From NCBI GenBank assembly GCA_028015205.1, contig CM051511.1:34898001-34962000 (forward strand): a stretch of DNA of 64,000 bases, read 5' to 3'. Below, piece by piece: positions 44,531 through 56,400 of this stretch. The stretch is from Mytilisepta virgata. Lineage: Eukaryota > Mollusca > Bivalvia > Mytilida > Mytilidae. Position 1 is the first letter of the stretch. Every line of letters begins with the position of its first letter. The notes below the pieces were generated by a model that saw only the letters and a program-made list of their open reading frames with translations, was not told the DNA's origin and did no database searches. The position numbers and the translations under genes are program-made.

Positions 44531-47500
44531 CCATAATTGTGTAATATGATATATTTTGCTCACCGGGCTTTTCCAGGTGGTATTAGTTGTGATTAAATTG
44601 TGTTTAATACATGCATGCTGGTATTTCAAAACATTTTAGCAGGCGGTTGGTCAATAGGTAAAAATTCTCTGATCATCACGCAACACCTCTCATTGCATGA
44701 AATAATTATATTCAGTTAATACATGTAGTGGCATACAGATGGCTTGCTGCGATACATGTAGATATTAATCATGTCGACTTTTATACACATCTAAGTTGAC
44801 ATGTGTCGAAAATGAAATAGTCTCGTCCATTGTCGTCCTGATTTATTATCAACTCTAAAACGAAACGGCAGATGTATGCCACAGTAATAAGCTAATAAAT
44901 AGTCTTCAATCATTGTATATAAAAAAATATATGCATTGGTAATGTGGTAGTGTTTTCAATGTAATAAACGTATGGAAATAAGCACTATTTTACTGTTTTT
45001 AAATGCACATGTATTTGTTAAATATCAACTTGTAAAAAAAAAACGTCAAAAAATCATTAATTTGATTTATTTCGAAAATTATACATTAAAAATTCAACGA
45101 TACTCATATTTAGTGTTGTGATATGCATATAACACATATAATGTTTAATAGTTCCCTGTCGGTTTTTTATCCTTATATTGGGTGTTTTGAAGTACAAAGA
45201 ATGTTTCCGCGATTCAATTGGAATCAGACGGAAAAAATACAAAGTTATATAGTGTATGGCTCTTGTTTTTTTTTGTCACAATGGAAGTTTGGCTAAATTT
45301 AGTACAAGCAATCACGTGTATTTGACTTTACAAAATTTTATGATTATTAAATATGACAAATTCCATAAATTTCCTGGTTTCATTTTACAGAATAACGTGC
45401 ACTTTTCAACGGAAAGAATTATTTTACAGAATGGATAAAAATGTCTCATGTGACTATGATGTTGATACTGAAGTTGTGAAAACGTCATTCAGAGATGGAT
45501 TTTGCAGACGACAATACAAACTACATGAGAGTTTTTGTTCATGAACTAACACACATGTGAAAATAACAATGAAATTTAACGTTTTGGCGTTGTAGATCCA
45601 AAAATTCAACTCGATAAAAAACATTTATGTTTTCCAAATTACACATGGTCACAATGTTGGTATAGTAGTGACAAGTCCAAGTTTTGCTAAGGGACACCAA
45701 AACAAACTCAATCTGAAAAGAAAACCTTGTGTCATGCACAATTACATGTTTACACAATGTCATGAATGTACGGAATCAGGTTTTGTTTCATTCTGATATA
45801 AACTGTAGATTCTAACTAACAAAACTTACCAATATAAACATGATAAAGTTCGTGTTTTCCTACAGAAAACCCCAAATATCAAGTTGATTGAAAAAAAAAT
45901 TTGTCTGCACAACTACACATGGTGTGTAGCAATTCTGTCAAGGTTTGATTCATTCTAATGTAAACTATACGGATTTTTCTCTTCTAAGTCGCCTTGTTTC
46001 GCCATGCCAAATAATGTAATTTGTTGTCGGAATATTTGCAACTATATACATGAATAGTATAAATGATCAAATTTGACGTGTATTTATTACATCACCAATT
46101 CTGATGCATAACTGCACGTTACATTTACTCGGAAGCTATTCTGTCGAATTTTGTTTCATTTCAGTGAGAACTGCATTCGAAGGTTTTGGCTAACGGACAA
46201 AAACACAAATTAATTTGTGCTTTGAATCTTTTTCGTTACACAAATTGTTACAATCAACTATCGATGCAACATGATGCAACGTCTCTCATAATGTATATCT
46301 CCATTAAAATGATCAAGCGTTTTACATTTGTAAATTACAAGAGAGATAGCAATTCAACATGTTCAAGCAAACTGCCTAAAAAAAATGCGATAAGTTTTGT
46401 TGACAATCAAATCATTCAAAAATGATATCACAGTTTTTGTATGAATATGGGTGTGGTCGTAGTAGAATTAATTAGTTGAACTGTGTATTTTATTCATATA
46501 TGTATATAACAAAACCAAGTTTCGAAAAACTAAGAAAGCATGAAAACTTTTTCCAATCAGTTAATTTTCGAAGGCTTCAGAAATCCATTTTTTTCAGGCA
46601 ATAATTTCTGAAATGAGAATAGAAATGTCCTTGGTATCTTTTTTTCGTTTAGATTGGAATGAAATGAGACATGGGGCAATTGTCAGTGAAACAACAAACC
46701 ATGAAATTGAACTTAAAAAGAACAGAAAGAGATAATAATACATCATTCAACATATAAGGATATGTGGCCACACTGTGTATATATATCTTAGTGGTTAACT
46801 CTGTAAAAAGCACCTGAAACTACAAAACGTGTGAACAAAACTATGGTCCAAATATATAATATGCTTTGGCGTGGCCAATGATACGAGTGTCTTTTAATTT
46901 CCCAAACGGGTCAATGTTGTGTTTCTTAAATTTATAATAATAACATCATTTTTTTTAATTTCTCATTTGAAATTATGGAAGATTGATTCATATTGCTACT
47001 GTTGAAAATTATTGATTGTTGAAAAATCTTGTTTCTGTGTATCATTGGGGAAAATGCTTTGATCTACTTTTAAAACAAGTTTTCCACTAAAACAAAATCA
47101 ACAACCTCACATATGAAAGATGAATAGTTTTTGCCTATAAATCTGTTCAGAGTTTTTAAAAATTCCAGAAAATTAAATGAGACTGATATGTTTTAAGGCA
47201 CGTTAAATTGGAGTGATGTAAAGCTGCATGCAATCCGTATTTAACCCAAAGCGCAAATATGTCTACATCGGAATCTGTAACAAAGCTTGAGGGATGCACT
47301 TCGAGTCTTGGAGGTTGTGTTTAAAATGGTTAAAGTAGTGGCACCTCTTGTTTATTGTTGGTTTCAAGTTAACAAGTTTTAAATGTATATATGTCGGGAG
47401 ATTTGACAAAGATAAATAACCACTGCTTCCTCCTATCATCCATTCAATCTTTAGACCATGTTGTTGAAAACAACCGGAAAAACTGGAGAAACTGCAAAAA

Positions 47501-47821
47501 AAGATAATTAAATAATATTAAAGATCTATCGCAGATTTAAACTGAATTACGTACTACTATGGTGTGATATTGTACGACGTTTTTTAAAATAATATTATTA
47601 TTGTGTTCGGATTGCAGACTCTATACCCCGTGTTGGCAATTGAGGAAGATATGTGTCGATTTTGCTAAAATTTGGATATATAGAAGTTAGCTGAAAATAT
47701 ATAATTATAAATTTTTACTCAAAATTTAACAAAAAGTAGTTCGACGATATATGACAAAATAGGTTTTTTTTAATTGTCTTGCTTCTTTAAATCAACATGA
47801 TTGCACTGATTCGAACTTTTA

Positions 47822-48090
47822 CTTTCCAATCGTCAACTTACCATTTTTGAGTGGCAATATTCCAGAAGCGTCGGCGTATGGAGTATATATTTCACAACTC
47901 ATACATTATTCCAGAGCTTGTGACATATACATTGACTTCCTGGACAGAGCCCTGGACAGAAAAGTTGCTCAGACAGGGGTACGTTGCTCCTAAGCTGAAG
48001 TCATCCTTATTAAAGTTTTATGGGCGTCATGACTTGGTTGACAGGTATGAAAAAAACCGTTTCCCAAATGAAAATGGACCTGTTCCATTG
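47822..48090 (+). pseudogene. Broken duplicate of the retroelement RT fragment
   Basis: Copy 2 counterpart of 8,490-8,789. It keeps the 'KLLRQGYVAPKLKSSLLKFY' block, but a short deletion in the middle and an extra A in a run near 48,050 put the first, second and third parts in different frames. The 3' untranslated part follows to about 48,350. It is non-functional. Confidence 0.6.
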
Positions 48091-49489
48091 ATATTATCCT
48101 TTCCTCATATCGGATTTGACATGAACAGCATGGCGGGTGTCCTGCAGGAAGCAGAGTCTGCTTACTCTTCCGGAGCACCTGATTCTACCCCCGGTTTTTT
48201 GGTGGGGTCCATGTTGTTCATATTTTTTAGTTTTTAATTGTAGTGCATGTATTGTTTTGGTCTTGTCTTCGTTGTTCTCCGGAGTTTGTCAGTTGTTACG
48301 GTTTTTCTCTCCTTCGAATATCCCTTTGGTATTTCTTGACTTTACTTGTATGGATACATTTAGAATCTGCAACTTTGATTAATAGTGATTACAACTTGAC
48401 TTAGCGGTTTAAATTAACAGAGATGGGTCTAGAGTCGATGACTTGGGCATTGAGTCATGACTTTGATTGATTATCTACCCATATGTTTTGACATATCAAA
48501 ACACTAGTTTGGTTTTATTTGGTCAAAACATTTTGACGACTCCTTATCATAGTTACTTCCCCATGAACATTTGACGGAACACTTTTTAGGTCAAAGTCAT
48601 GAACGGTTAGTCGCAGAGACTTGGGATTTCCACCAGTGACTATCACAGGTCATGGCCTTGAAATTGACCTCAACTTGAACTTGACCCCTGACCTTAAACT
48701 TTGTTAGCGCTCTGTCTCGGAAACTGTGAGAGATAGCTGATGAAATATATTGTCATGCTTGTTGGGAACTTTTTTTTTATCATAGACCAAAATTATGAAA
48801 ATAATTCTTCGGATCATGTTATTTTAACGCATAAACCCATACTGCCTGTTCAATTTTACTAAGTTACGGGTGTACGATAAAAAAAAATCCAGTTACTATA
48901 GACACCTTATGGAAAAGTATTTCTAATAAAAAAGCAACAAGTCTGAAAAATGATTGTCCAGGTTTGCACATACATTTGAGGAAGAACCAAAAGAAAATAC
49001 CGTTCTGCAAACATTTTTTTTTTTTTTTTGGGGGGGGGGGGGATTAGAGAAGTCAAATGGATACTATACGATAAATCCTTTGACGTATATGTATTCCGAA
49101 CAATGGCTCTGTCAAGACTCCAATCTACTCTTTTTGTGCTTCTGTGTATTTTTAGGTTAAGAGCTTTTCAAGTTTAACCAATCCCTTTTCTGCTGTTGTT
49201 TTAATGTTTTTTATTATTGTGAGGTCTCGATTACTTTAATTACCAAATACGAATTGGTGTGAAAAAAATATGTTATTTTTGGGAGTGTGTTGTGCCTTGA
49301 GATATATCTCAACACATCAGGCAGTCAAGATCGTAGCGCTTAGCCTTAACTTATCATAGGATACCTAGCTGTACTCAATGATAAGAAAAGTGAATTATTT
49401 TCAAAACAAATTCCTATTTTGTTAATGATTTACGGTGAAAATGACGAAAATGACATTTTTGGCTCTAACTCCATTCCATGCATCTAAAT

Positions 49490-49760
49490 TTAAAGGATGG
49501 ACAAATTCAGGCAAATGCTAACGTCTAGATTAAAAGCATAACGCAGTCTAACTCCTGTTGAGTTTGGCGTCATTTTATCGAGTAGTTTTGTTTCCATGGC
49601 AACGAAAATGGTGAAATTTTCATTAAAAATTGCATGATCGAAGCGGCAGCAGTCTTGTCCTGTGTCTTCCAAACACCCGCACTCCTCACTCAGAGGCATT
49701 ACAACATTTAACCATTCGTCAAAATTAAGGCTGAATCCCAAATAATTTACAATCATAGTT
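49490..49760 (-). pseudogene. Unrecognised Cys-rich reading frame, disrupted in copy 1
   Basis: The minus strand reads 'MKTMIVNYLGFSLNFDEWLN', 'EECGCLEDTGQDCCRFDH' and 'FNENFTIFVAMETKLLDKMT' in one frame. The Cys/Asp-rich block looks protein-like, and some differences from copy 1 are synonymous (tgc/tgt Cys). In copy 1 the same frame (11,500-11,698 and 14,378-14,430) is split by the 2.6-kb LTR element and has a stop in the ~42 extra bases. I do not recognise the family. It could be an exon of a host gene or part of an old element. Confidence 0.4.
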
Positions 49761-49927
49761 TTCATGCGTTTCGAATACGCTGAAAAATTCCTGGCAATGC
49801 AATAAAGTTTATTCTTGTTTATTAATTTCAAAATATGCAAATGAGTATTGTTTTTCTTTGCGTATTATATTCCGTGGTTTTATTGAAAATATCATCCGGA
49901 TCCCATAACAGTCACGCAGAATCAGGG

Positions 49928-50061
49928 CCAATCTAATTAAAATTTGTTTTCCGGACTTGCTCCTTATTTTCGTTTGGTTGTTTATACGTTGCGCGTGGGA
50001 CATATTATAAACCGAACGAAAATAAGGAGCAAATGTGGAAATTTGATTTCAATTAGATTGG
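49928..50061. repeat. 134-bp palindrome (copy 2)
   Basis: Duplicate of 14,597-14,730 with the arms retained, so the palindrome predates the segmental duplication and has survived in both copies. Confidence 0.75.
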
Positions 50062-51560
50062 ATAAGGGTCTTAATTAACAATAATGGGTTCCTCTGGGAT
50101 GCTTCCGAAATGTGTGTGCTTTGGTATATGTTTTTTCCCATATAAAAAGGTGTCTCAATAAACCTGTAACTTCTTGAACTTTATTATTCTTTGCCAGACC
50201 CATATTTAAGCAGAGAATAATTTAAACTGACAGGCGTTAATAAAATACAAACAAACTTTGTTGGCACTAAATTGAAAATAATTTTTTTTTTAAAAAATGA
50301 TTTCCCGAATCTTTCCCCATTACAGCTATATTGTTGGATCTTTTTACATGTTTTACACTTCTCCAAACCAGTAATCCGAAAAGAGGGATTTCTAAAGAAA
50401 ACGGAATAATATGTACGAGTTTAGGTTTCCATGCCCTCCCTCTGTTTACTTTGTAATTCGATTTAAATATAACTGAATAAAGAATTATATATCTGTTGTT
50501 TTGTAGAAGACAATGGTGATGATATATAAATATTTGTAACCTTGTAACCACCAGTAGAGACATATAGAACATATTGTTTTATATGTCTCTGCCACCAGGT
50601 ACATGTACCATACCCTTACAACATGTACAAGGTTGATTCTGTGCACACATTTCTGGACATATATATGTGTATTGCTTGGCATCCTGTCCTTTTTTCTGGT
50701 TAATTTTAAAAAATGATAACTGAAATGATGAAGTTTTCAAAATACACAAACTACTTTATAGTTGTAAGATATGAATTTTAATTATGTGTTACATTATAAT
50801 ATAAATTATTAATTATTATCACTGGTATGTGGCGAATGTTACTGAGACGAAATGACCAATTCATTACGTCCTTCTATTTGATTGGACGAATACATACCCG
50901 TGATTCATCTAGACTTTCCATTATCGGTCTTTTTGTCATTAGATAGCAGCCATGCCGCAGGTACAAAAATTTGATGAGCTTTTAAATTGATTATAAAGGG
51001 TGTCTTGAAATATATAAGTCAATAAAATATGCAGTTAGGCGTTATAGAACCCAATGCTGTAATTATATACACGGAGAATTGATCATTTATATGCACTATT
51101 GTAATTTCCAGACTGAAATGCCATGGCCACGTGGTCGACATACTTGTGCGATATAATTTTTGTTGATACCAATTAGGCAATCCCAGTTAACGCTAGGTGC
51201 AGCACTGGGTGGAAACATTTATTGTTAACATTGTATCTCGTACCCATATCATCTATTGATAGGTGATAAATATTTTTAACCTAGTTTTTAAATCACCTCC
51301 GGAAAAACCGCTCCGCCTAGCGTTAGGTGTAATAGCTATCCCAATCTTGAGTGCAAGGACCAACAAATCTATGTGAGATTGTACCAGTCCTAGTGCACAA
51401 GATGTGTGCATTTCCGACTTGCAGTTTGTGGTGTTGAAAAAAACGAAAAACAATGGACAGTACATACATTATGAATTTATACAGTAAATCTGATAGTTTC
51501 TATTTATAACTTCTGATAACTTACAGTAAATCTGATATGTTTCTATTTATAACTTCTGAT

Positions 51561-51990
51561 GCCTGGGTTGTCTAGTGGTCTAGCTGTAGGTAGACCACTA
51601 ATGATCACTAGCCTGTCAACACTTAGATAATTTGCGAGTTTGAATCTCACCTGTTGTGGGGGGTTAATCTTTATTGGCAAGGATTGTCAATTTTCTCATC
51701 GAAGGTCATGGTTCTCTCCTAGTGCTCCCTCCACTAAAACAAACAGGCTGCATTGATATAGCCAATTGTGCTGAAACAACTAAACATAAACAGCATAATA
51801 CTGATAAAACAAATCAAGTTATCTCCCTTAGTCCAGCTTCTCTCCCCAACATTTTTTTGGCCATATTATTCAATTTATATTCTCTAATCATCTCCAATGT
51901 GTAATCGTCTTTTTTCTTTCTCTTTATACTGTTTTATTGTAATTCAAATGCCCTTTCAGGGCCCATTGATTTGGAAATAAAAAAAGTTTG
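51561..51990 (+). mobile_element. SINE with tRNA-like head and LINE-type tail (copy 2)
   Basis: Duplicate of 17,003-17,440. The B-box-like sequence here is 'gagtttgaatctcac', closer to the pol III consensus than in copy 1. The tail hairpin is at 51,950-51,962. Confidence 0.65.
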
Positions 51991-52128
51991 AATTTAAACA
52001 AAAATTTACAACTTCTTCAGAAATGCTTCAAAAGTTTGTAAAATGGTCAAATTCATTTTATAAATGATATTATTCTTGCAAAATTCTTTGGAGAAGTGTT
52101 TAGTTAATATGCAATTTTGTCATTAAAA

Positions 52129-52430
52129 ATTGTAAGAAATAAACTTTCAATCAATTTTGGACAAATTTGGCAGGTTTGATACGAAATGGATACTTTCCTG
52201 GCATCCAATCTTGCCAAAAAATTCTAAGATTCACTTTCCTAACTAAAATCCTCAAATTTTGTTTTTTTTCACGCAGATTTTTGCAAAAGATCTGCCATTT
52301 TTTTATATTTGAGTTTCAAATTAAAGAACGAGAACTCTTGATGTTCACTCCAAGAGCAGAAAATATAAAGCCTATGTGACAGTCCTGGTAAATCAGAGAG
52401 TTGACTCTAGAATCCCAGGACTAGTCGGCG
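52129..52430. other. Spacer right of duplication copy 2
   Basis: Unique AT-rich sequence after the duplication edge. No gene or strong repeat is seen. Confidence 0.4.
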
Positions 52431-52930
52431 AAAGGGTTAAGAATTGTGTCCGATAACCTGGACTAACAACCAAGATGGCCGCCACAGCTGTGCTTAGATT
52501 AACATAGGACCTAATGGCAATATTTTTTAAAAAATATTTGTCTGAAACCAGTAAGCCTATTGGAACCAGACTTAACAGTAGTGGTCCTTAGATGGTCTTC
52601 TTTCAGAATTGTCAGATGACTTGGACTTGGAACCAAGATGGCCACCACAGCCCATCTTAATTTAACATAGGACCGAAGGGAAAATTAATTTAAAAATCAT
52701 GTCTGAAACTACTTGACCAATTGGAACCAGACATGGCAGCATTGGTCATTATTTGTTCTCTTTCAGAATTATGTCTGATGACCCTGACCGCCACCACAAC
52801 CAAACTTAGTTTAACATAGGACCCTATGGGAAAACTTGCCACATTGACTGCTACACTTAAATTTTAGTCATGCTCAAGGTGGACAAGATAAATCCAGGTG
52901 AGCAATACAGACTCTTGAGAGCCTCTAGTT
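52430..52930 (+). repeat. gctcacctgg-family repeat, 5'-truncated
   Basis: It has sub-units with 'ccaagatggccgccacagc' and 'aacataggaccctatggg', and the family end 'atccaggtgagcaatacaga' with 'ctcttgagagcctctagttt'. It is close in sequence to the minus-oriented copy at 27,450. It lies upstream of the eL22 exons. Confidence 0.7.
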
Positions 52931-53368
52931 TCCTTTTGTAACTAATGGATGTGGGGTGAATCAGGTGTATAGGAGATATTTTACCTCTTCAGCGGGTCAA
53001 AAGCATCGAGGTGCAGGCAATTTGAGAATCCTTTGGTTTTATCATCGACATCCATTAAGGAGCAACCATTTGAATTGGGGGAAGGGGGGTGGAAATGCGG
53101 GAATGTTTGCAAGTGAATTGGTCCATTTTATAAACTAAGAAATTCCTTTACATGTGTTTAGTCCTATAATACTGGCAAAAACTTGATTTTTATATCCAGC
53201 ATAGTGTAATGAATTATATTTTTTTTTTTATTTTAGAAGGCACTTAAAAATGTCAAAATTCAACAAAAGATATTAAGGTTTTTCATTTGCGTGAAAAGGC
53301 TTGTATGAGATGTCGTGCTTCTTTTTCTGGCAATTTACTAAGTGTTTATGACAAATATTATTTTACAG

Positions 53369-53497
53369 GCAGTTAACAAAAAAGTAAACAAACCAGGTGC
53401 TGGTAAAAGGGGCAAAGGAAAGAAGAAGAGTGCCCTGAAGTATACTATTGATTGTACTCATCCTGTGGAAGATGGCATCATGGATGTTGTTAATTTT
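53369..53497 (+). CDS. RPL22: eL22 coding exon 2
   Basis: Acceptor 'tattattttacag', donor GTAAGA. 43 codons in phase 0-0: '[20 protein letters not shown]' through 'DGIMDVVNF'. The initiator Met is not in this exon; the upstream in-frame codons are intron. Confidence 0.93.
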
Positions 53498-56400
53498 GTA
53501 AGAATTATTATGTGCATGTATATTAGCTGTTTTGTGTATTATCTCAATCATGGACCCCCCCCCCCCCCAAAAAAAAAAAAAAAGAATCGAGGTAACAAAT
53601 ATCTGATTATTTGATAAATTATTAATTTTGACATAAATTTCCTGGTAAAAGAATTTACACTCTGTGAAAATCTATGTATTTTGAAGTAAGAAAAGCTAAA
53701 AATTTGACTGTCTTAATGAAAATAGGAATAAATAGATAGATCTCACAAGCATCTTGCCCGTCAGAAAAAGACGATCCAAATAAAGAGCATGATCTTGACA
53801 TTTAGTTTACATCTATAGGCATGTCCAATGAAAATAAATTTGTATGTCTGACTAGGGTAAACTTCCCTAGTCTGGGTTAGGGTTGTCTCCCCTGACCTGG
53901 GTTAGGGTTATCTTCCCTAATCCAACATGTCTGCTTTGTGATGCAGGAGAAGTTTCTACAAGAGAGAATCAAGGTGAATGGGAAGACCAGCAACATGGGG
54001 AGTAATGTTGTTCTGGAAAGAAACAAGAATAAGCTCAACCTGACAGCAGATATTCCATTCTCAAAGAGGTAAACATGACAAATGACATTTGCAGCACTAT
54101 ACATGTTCATTTGAATTCTTTCCACGTGTTTATATGGACAAAAAATGTATCCACAGGTCTCATCTTAAGATACGATAAAATTTGATTCATGAAAATATTT
54201 TGTAATGTAAAACTTAATATTTTTGAGTTTTCTGTTAAAATGGGTTAAGCTAGATTAAAACTAGGTAGAATCCTTCGATGATGAAAACTTGGAATTACCG
54301 TTTGATAAAAATATGAAACTATCAAAGCGGCTTATATTTTCTGATTGAAGGATTATCAAAACATCGGAGTTGTAATCAGTGCTGGTGTTGATACAATCTT
54401 AAGTTCACTTCATTTATTCTGTGCATGAAAGATGTTGTTTTGATCTAAATTGGGAGACAGGGTTAATTTTTTTTTTTTTTGGTACATGTACATTGTAAGG
54501 CCAAAACGTGTGTATGGGGTTTCATCCCCCAAAAAAGGAAAGATAGGTAGAGATATGTTTATTTAATTTGGTATCTGTTTTACCGGAATTGGTTTGACCA
54601 ATGCTTATTTTATACTGTTTTCTATTTGAATTTGTCCATAATGGTTTATTATAAGGACTAAAAAATATTTTTTCTTTTTATATTTCAAAAAAACTTATCG
54701 ACTGACTGTAATCATACATTAAAATAAACAATCATGGCTGCGCACGTTGACAGCCATGACTTAGCTGGCAACAAGATTTATTATGAAGAATGCGGCAGGG
54801 TTCTTGCTAAGGCGCGTGTAGATTTAATCAGCTGTATCCAGAGGTCGTAATTTTCATCCAAATTTTTGTGCTGCCTTTTTTTTTTCAAAGGGGATGGGGA
54901 AGAAAAGCCAAAATGACTAGCAAATGGCGGCAAATCGGAATTCTCACGATTTTTCGTTGGCCACAGTGTTTTTACTGACCAGTAACAATATGTAGACCTC
55001 ATTTAAAAATAATCTAAAGGACTAGACTTTTCTATGCACTAATGGAAATTTTGTCAATATTAATTATTAATGTGTTAAAAAAGGTCAATGGGAGAAATTA
55101 ATAGAATTTTGGAGAAAAAATATAAAGATTATAGATGAATGAATATTAAAAAATCTTAAAATCAGAAATTCTTAGCGAGAACCCTGAATGCCAGCACACT
55201 TTAGGTGCAAAGTCAAGAAGGAAAAAGGAAATCATTTGAATAAGCATATAACAAACAACAACATATCATACATTTTAGATACACAAGTTGATCTATAGGA
55301 TGTTTCCAAAAAAAAAAAAAAGCTTACCTACCGACCCATTTTTAGTTTCAGGACGTAACTGGAACCACATATTTTTTTGGCCTAAATAGCTTCCTGTATA
55401 GCATTTATGGGTTTTATTTTTCTTGGCCAGAAAAATCATCTCTGTCTGACATTACACTTTCCAATTGCCATTTTAATAGACTGTTCTTTGTGAAAAAAAT
55501 TAACGTTTCATTGTATTCTACGTGAATTTTAACCATTTCAATGGAAATTATAAGTGAAATGCTTGGATTAACAATTGTACAATTAATTTTGATGAAATAT
55601 GGGTCATTTGTAGTTTTAAAAAAAAACTTATTTTTTTTGGCCGAAGTTGCAGGTCACTTCCTATCTTTACATGTAGGTCTTTCAGACCACAAAGTAGTAG
55701 TTGGTTTGACTAAAAGGAGCTGACAAATTTTTATAGTAATAATGTTTTTAGCTCACCTGGCTAAAAGCCAGGGTGAGCTTTTGCCATCACTTTGCGTCCG
55801 TCGTCCGTCCGTCCGTCGTCTGTCGTCCGTCCGTTAACTTTTCACATTTCAATCTTCTTCTAAAAAACCACTGAACCAAATGGAACCAAACTTGGCAGCA
55901 ATGTTCCTGTGAAGGTCCTTTACAGAATTTGTAATTTTGGTGCTGATCGAATATTCAACATGGCTGCCAGGCCCAATAATGTGTTCTGATTGGCTGAAAT
56001 TTCAAAAATCTTCTTGTCAGAAACCACAAGATTAAATGAAGTTCTACTTTACTGGAATGTTCCTTAGATGGTCCTCTACCAGATTTGTAATTTTGGGGCC
56101 GATTGGAAATCCAAGATGGCCGCCACTGTGGGACATAGTTAACATAGGAACTTATGGGAAATACATACAGACAACTTCTTCTTCGAAACGGTTTGACAGA
56201 TTGAATTGATAATATGCCTGGATGATTGTATGAAGGTCCTGTACCAAATTTGTAATTTTGATGCCAATCAGAAATCCAAGATGGCTGCCAGTGCAGAACA
56301 TAGTTAACACAGGACCCAATGGGGAAAAAAGATCTTCTCAGAAACAGATTGAATGCATAATATTTGCCTGAATGATCATATGATGGTCCTCTACCAAGTT

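Larger units (their letters stand above)
41203..52128. repeat. Segmental duplication, copy 2
   Basis: This is the direct copy of 1-17,576, shortened to about 10.9 kb because it lacks most of the insertions of copy 1. It has its own private blocks at 43,522-44,145 and about 44,258-44,530. Immediately left of it, at 40,735-41,165, lies another copy of a retroelement 3' end that also occurs inverted inside each duplicate. Stretches between the listed sub-features hold no gene that I can recognise. Both the missing and the extra blocks can be used to order events in the two copies. Confidence 0.9.

Noticed and set aside
53342..53614. 90-residue frame as a complete small protein
   Set aside because: It is eL22 exon 2 extended into introns on both sides.
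53868..53920. gggttaggg words as an interstitial telomere
   Set aside because: Only two isolated units in a short duplicated phrase of an intron, not a TTAGGG array.
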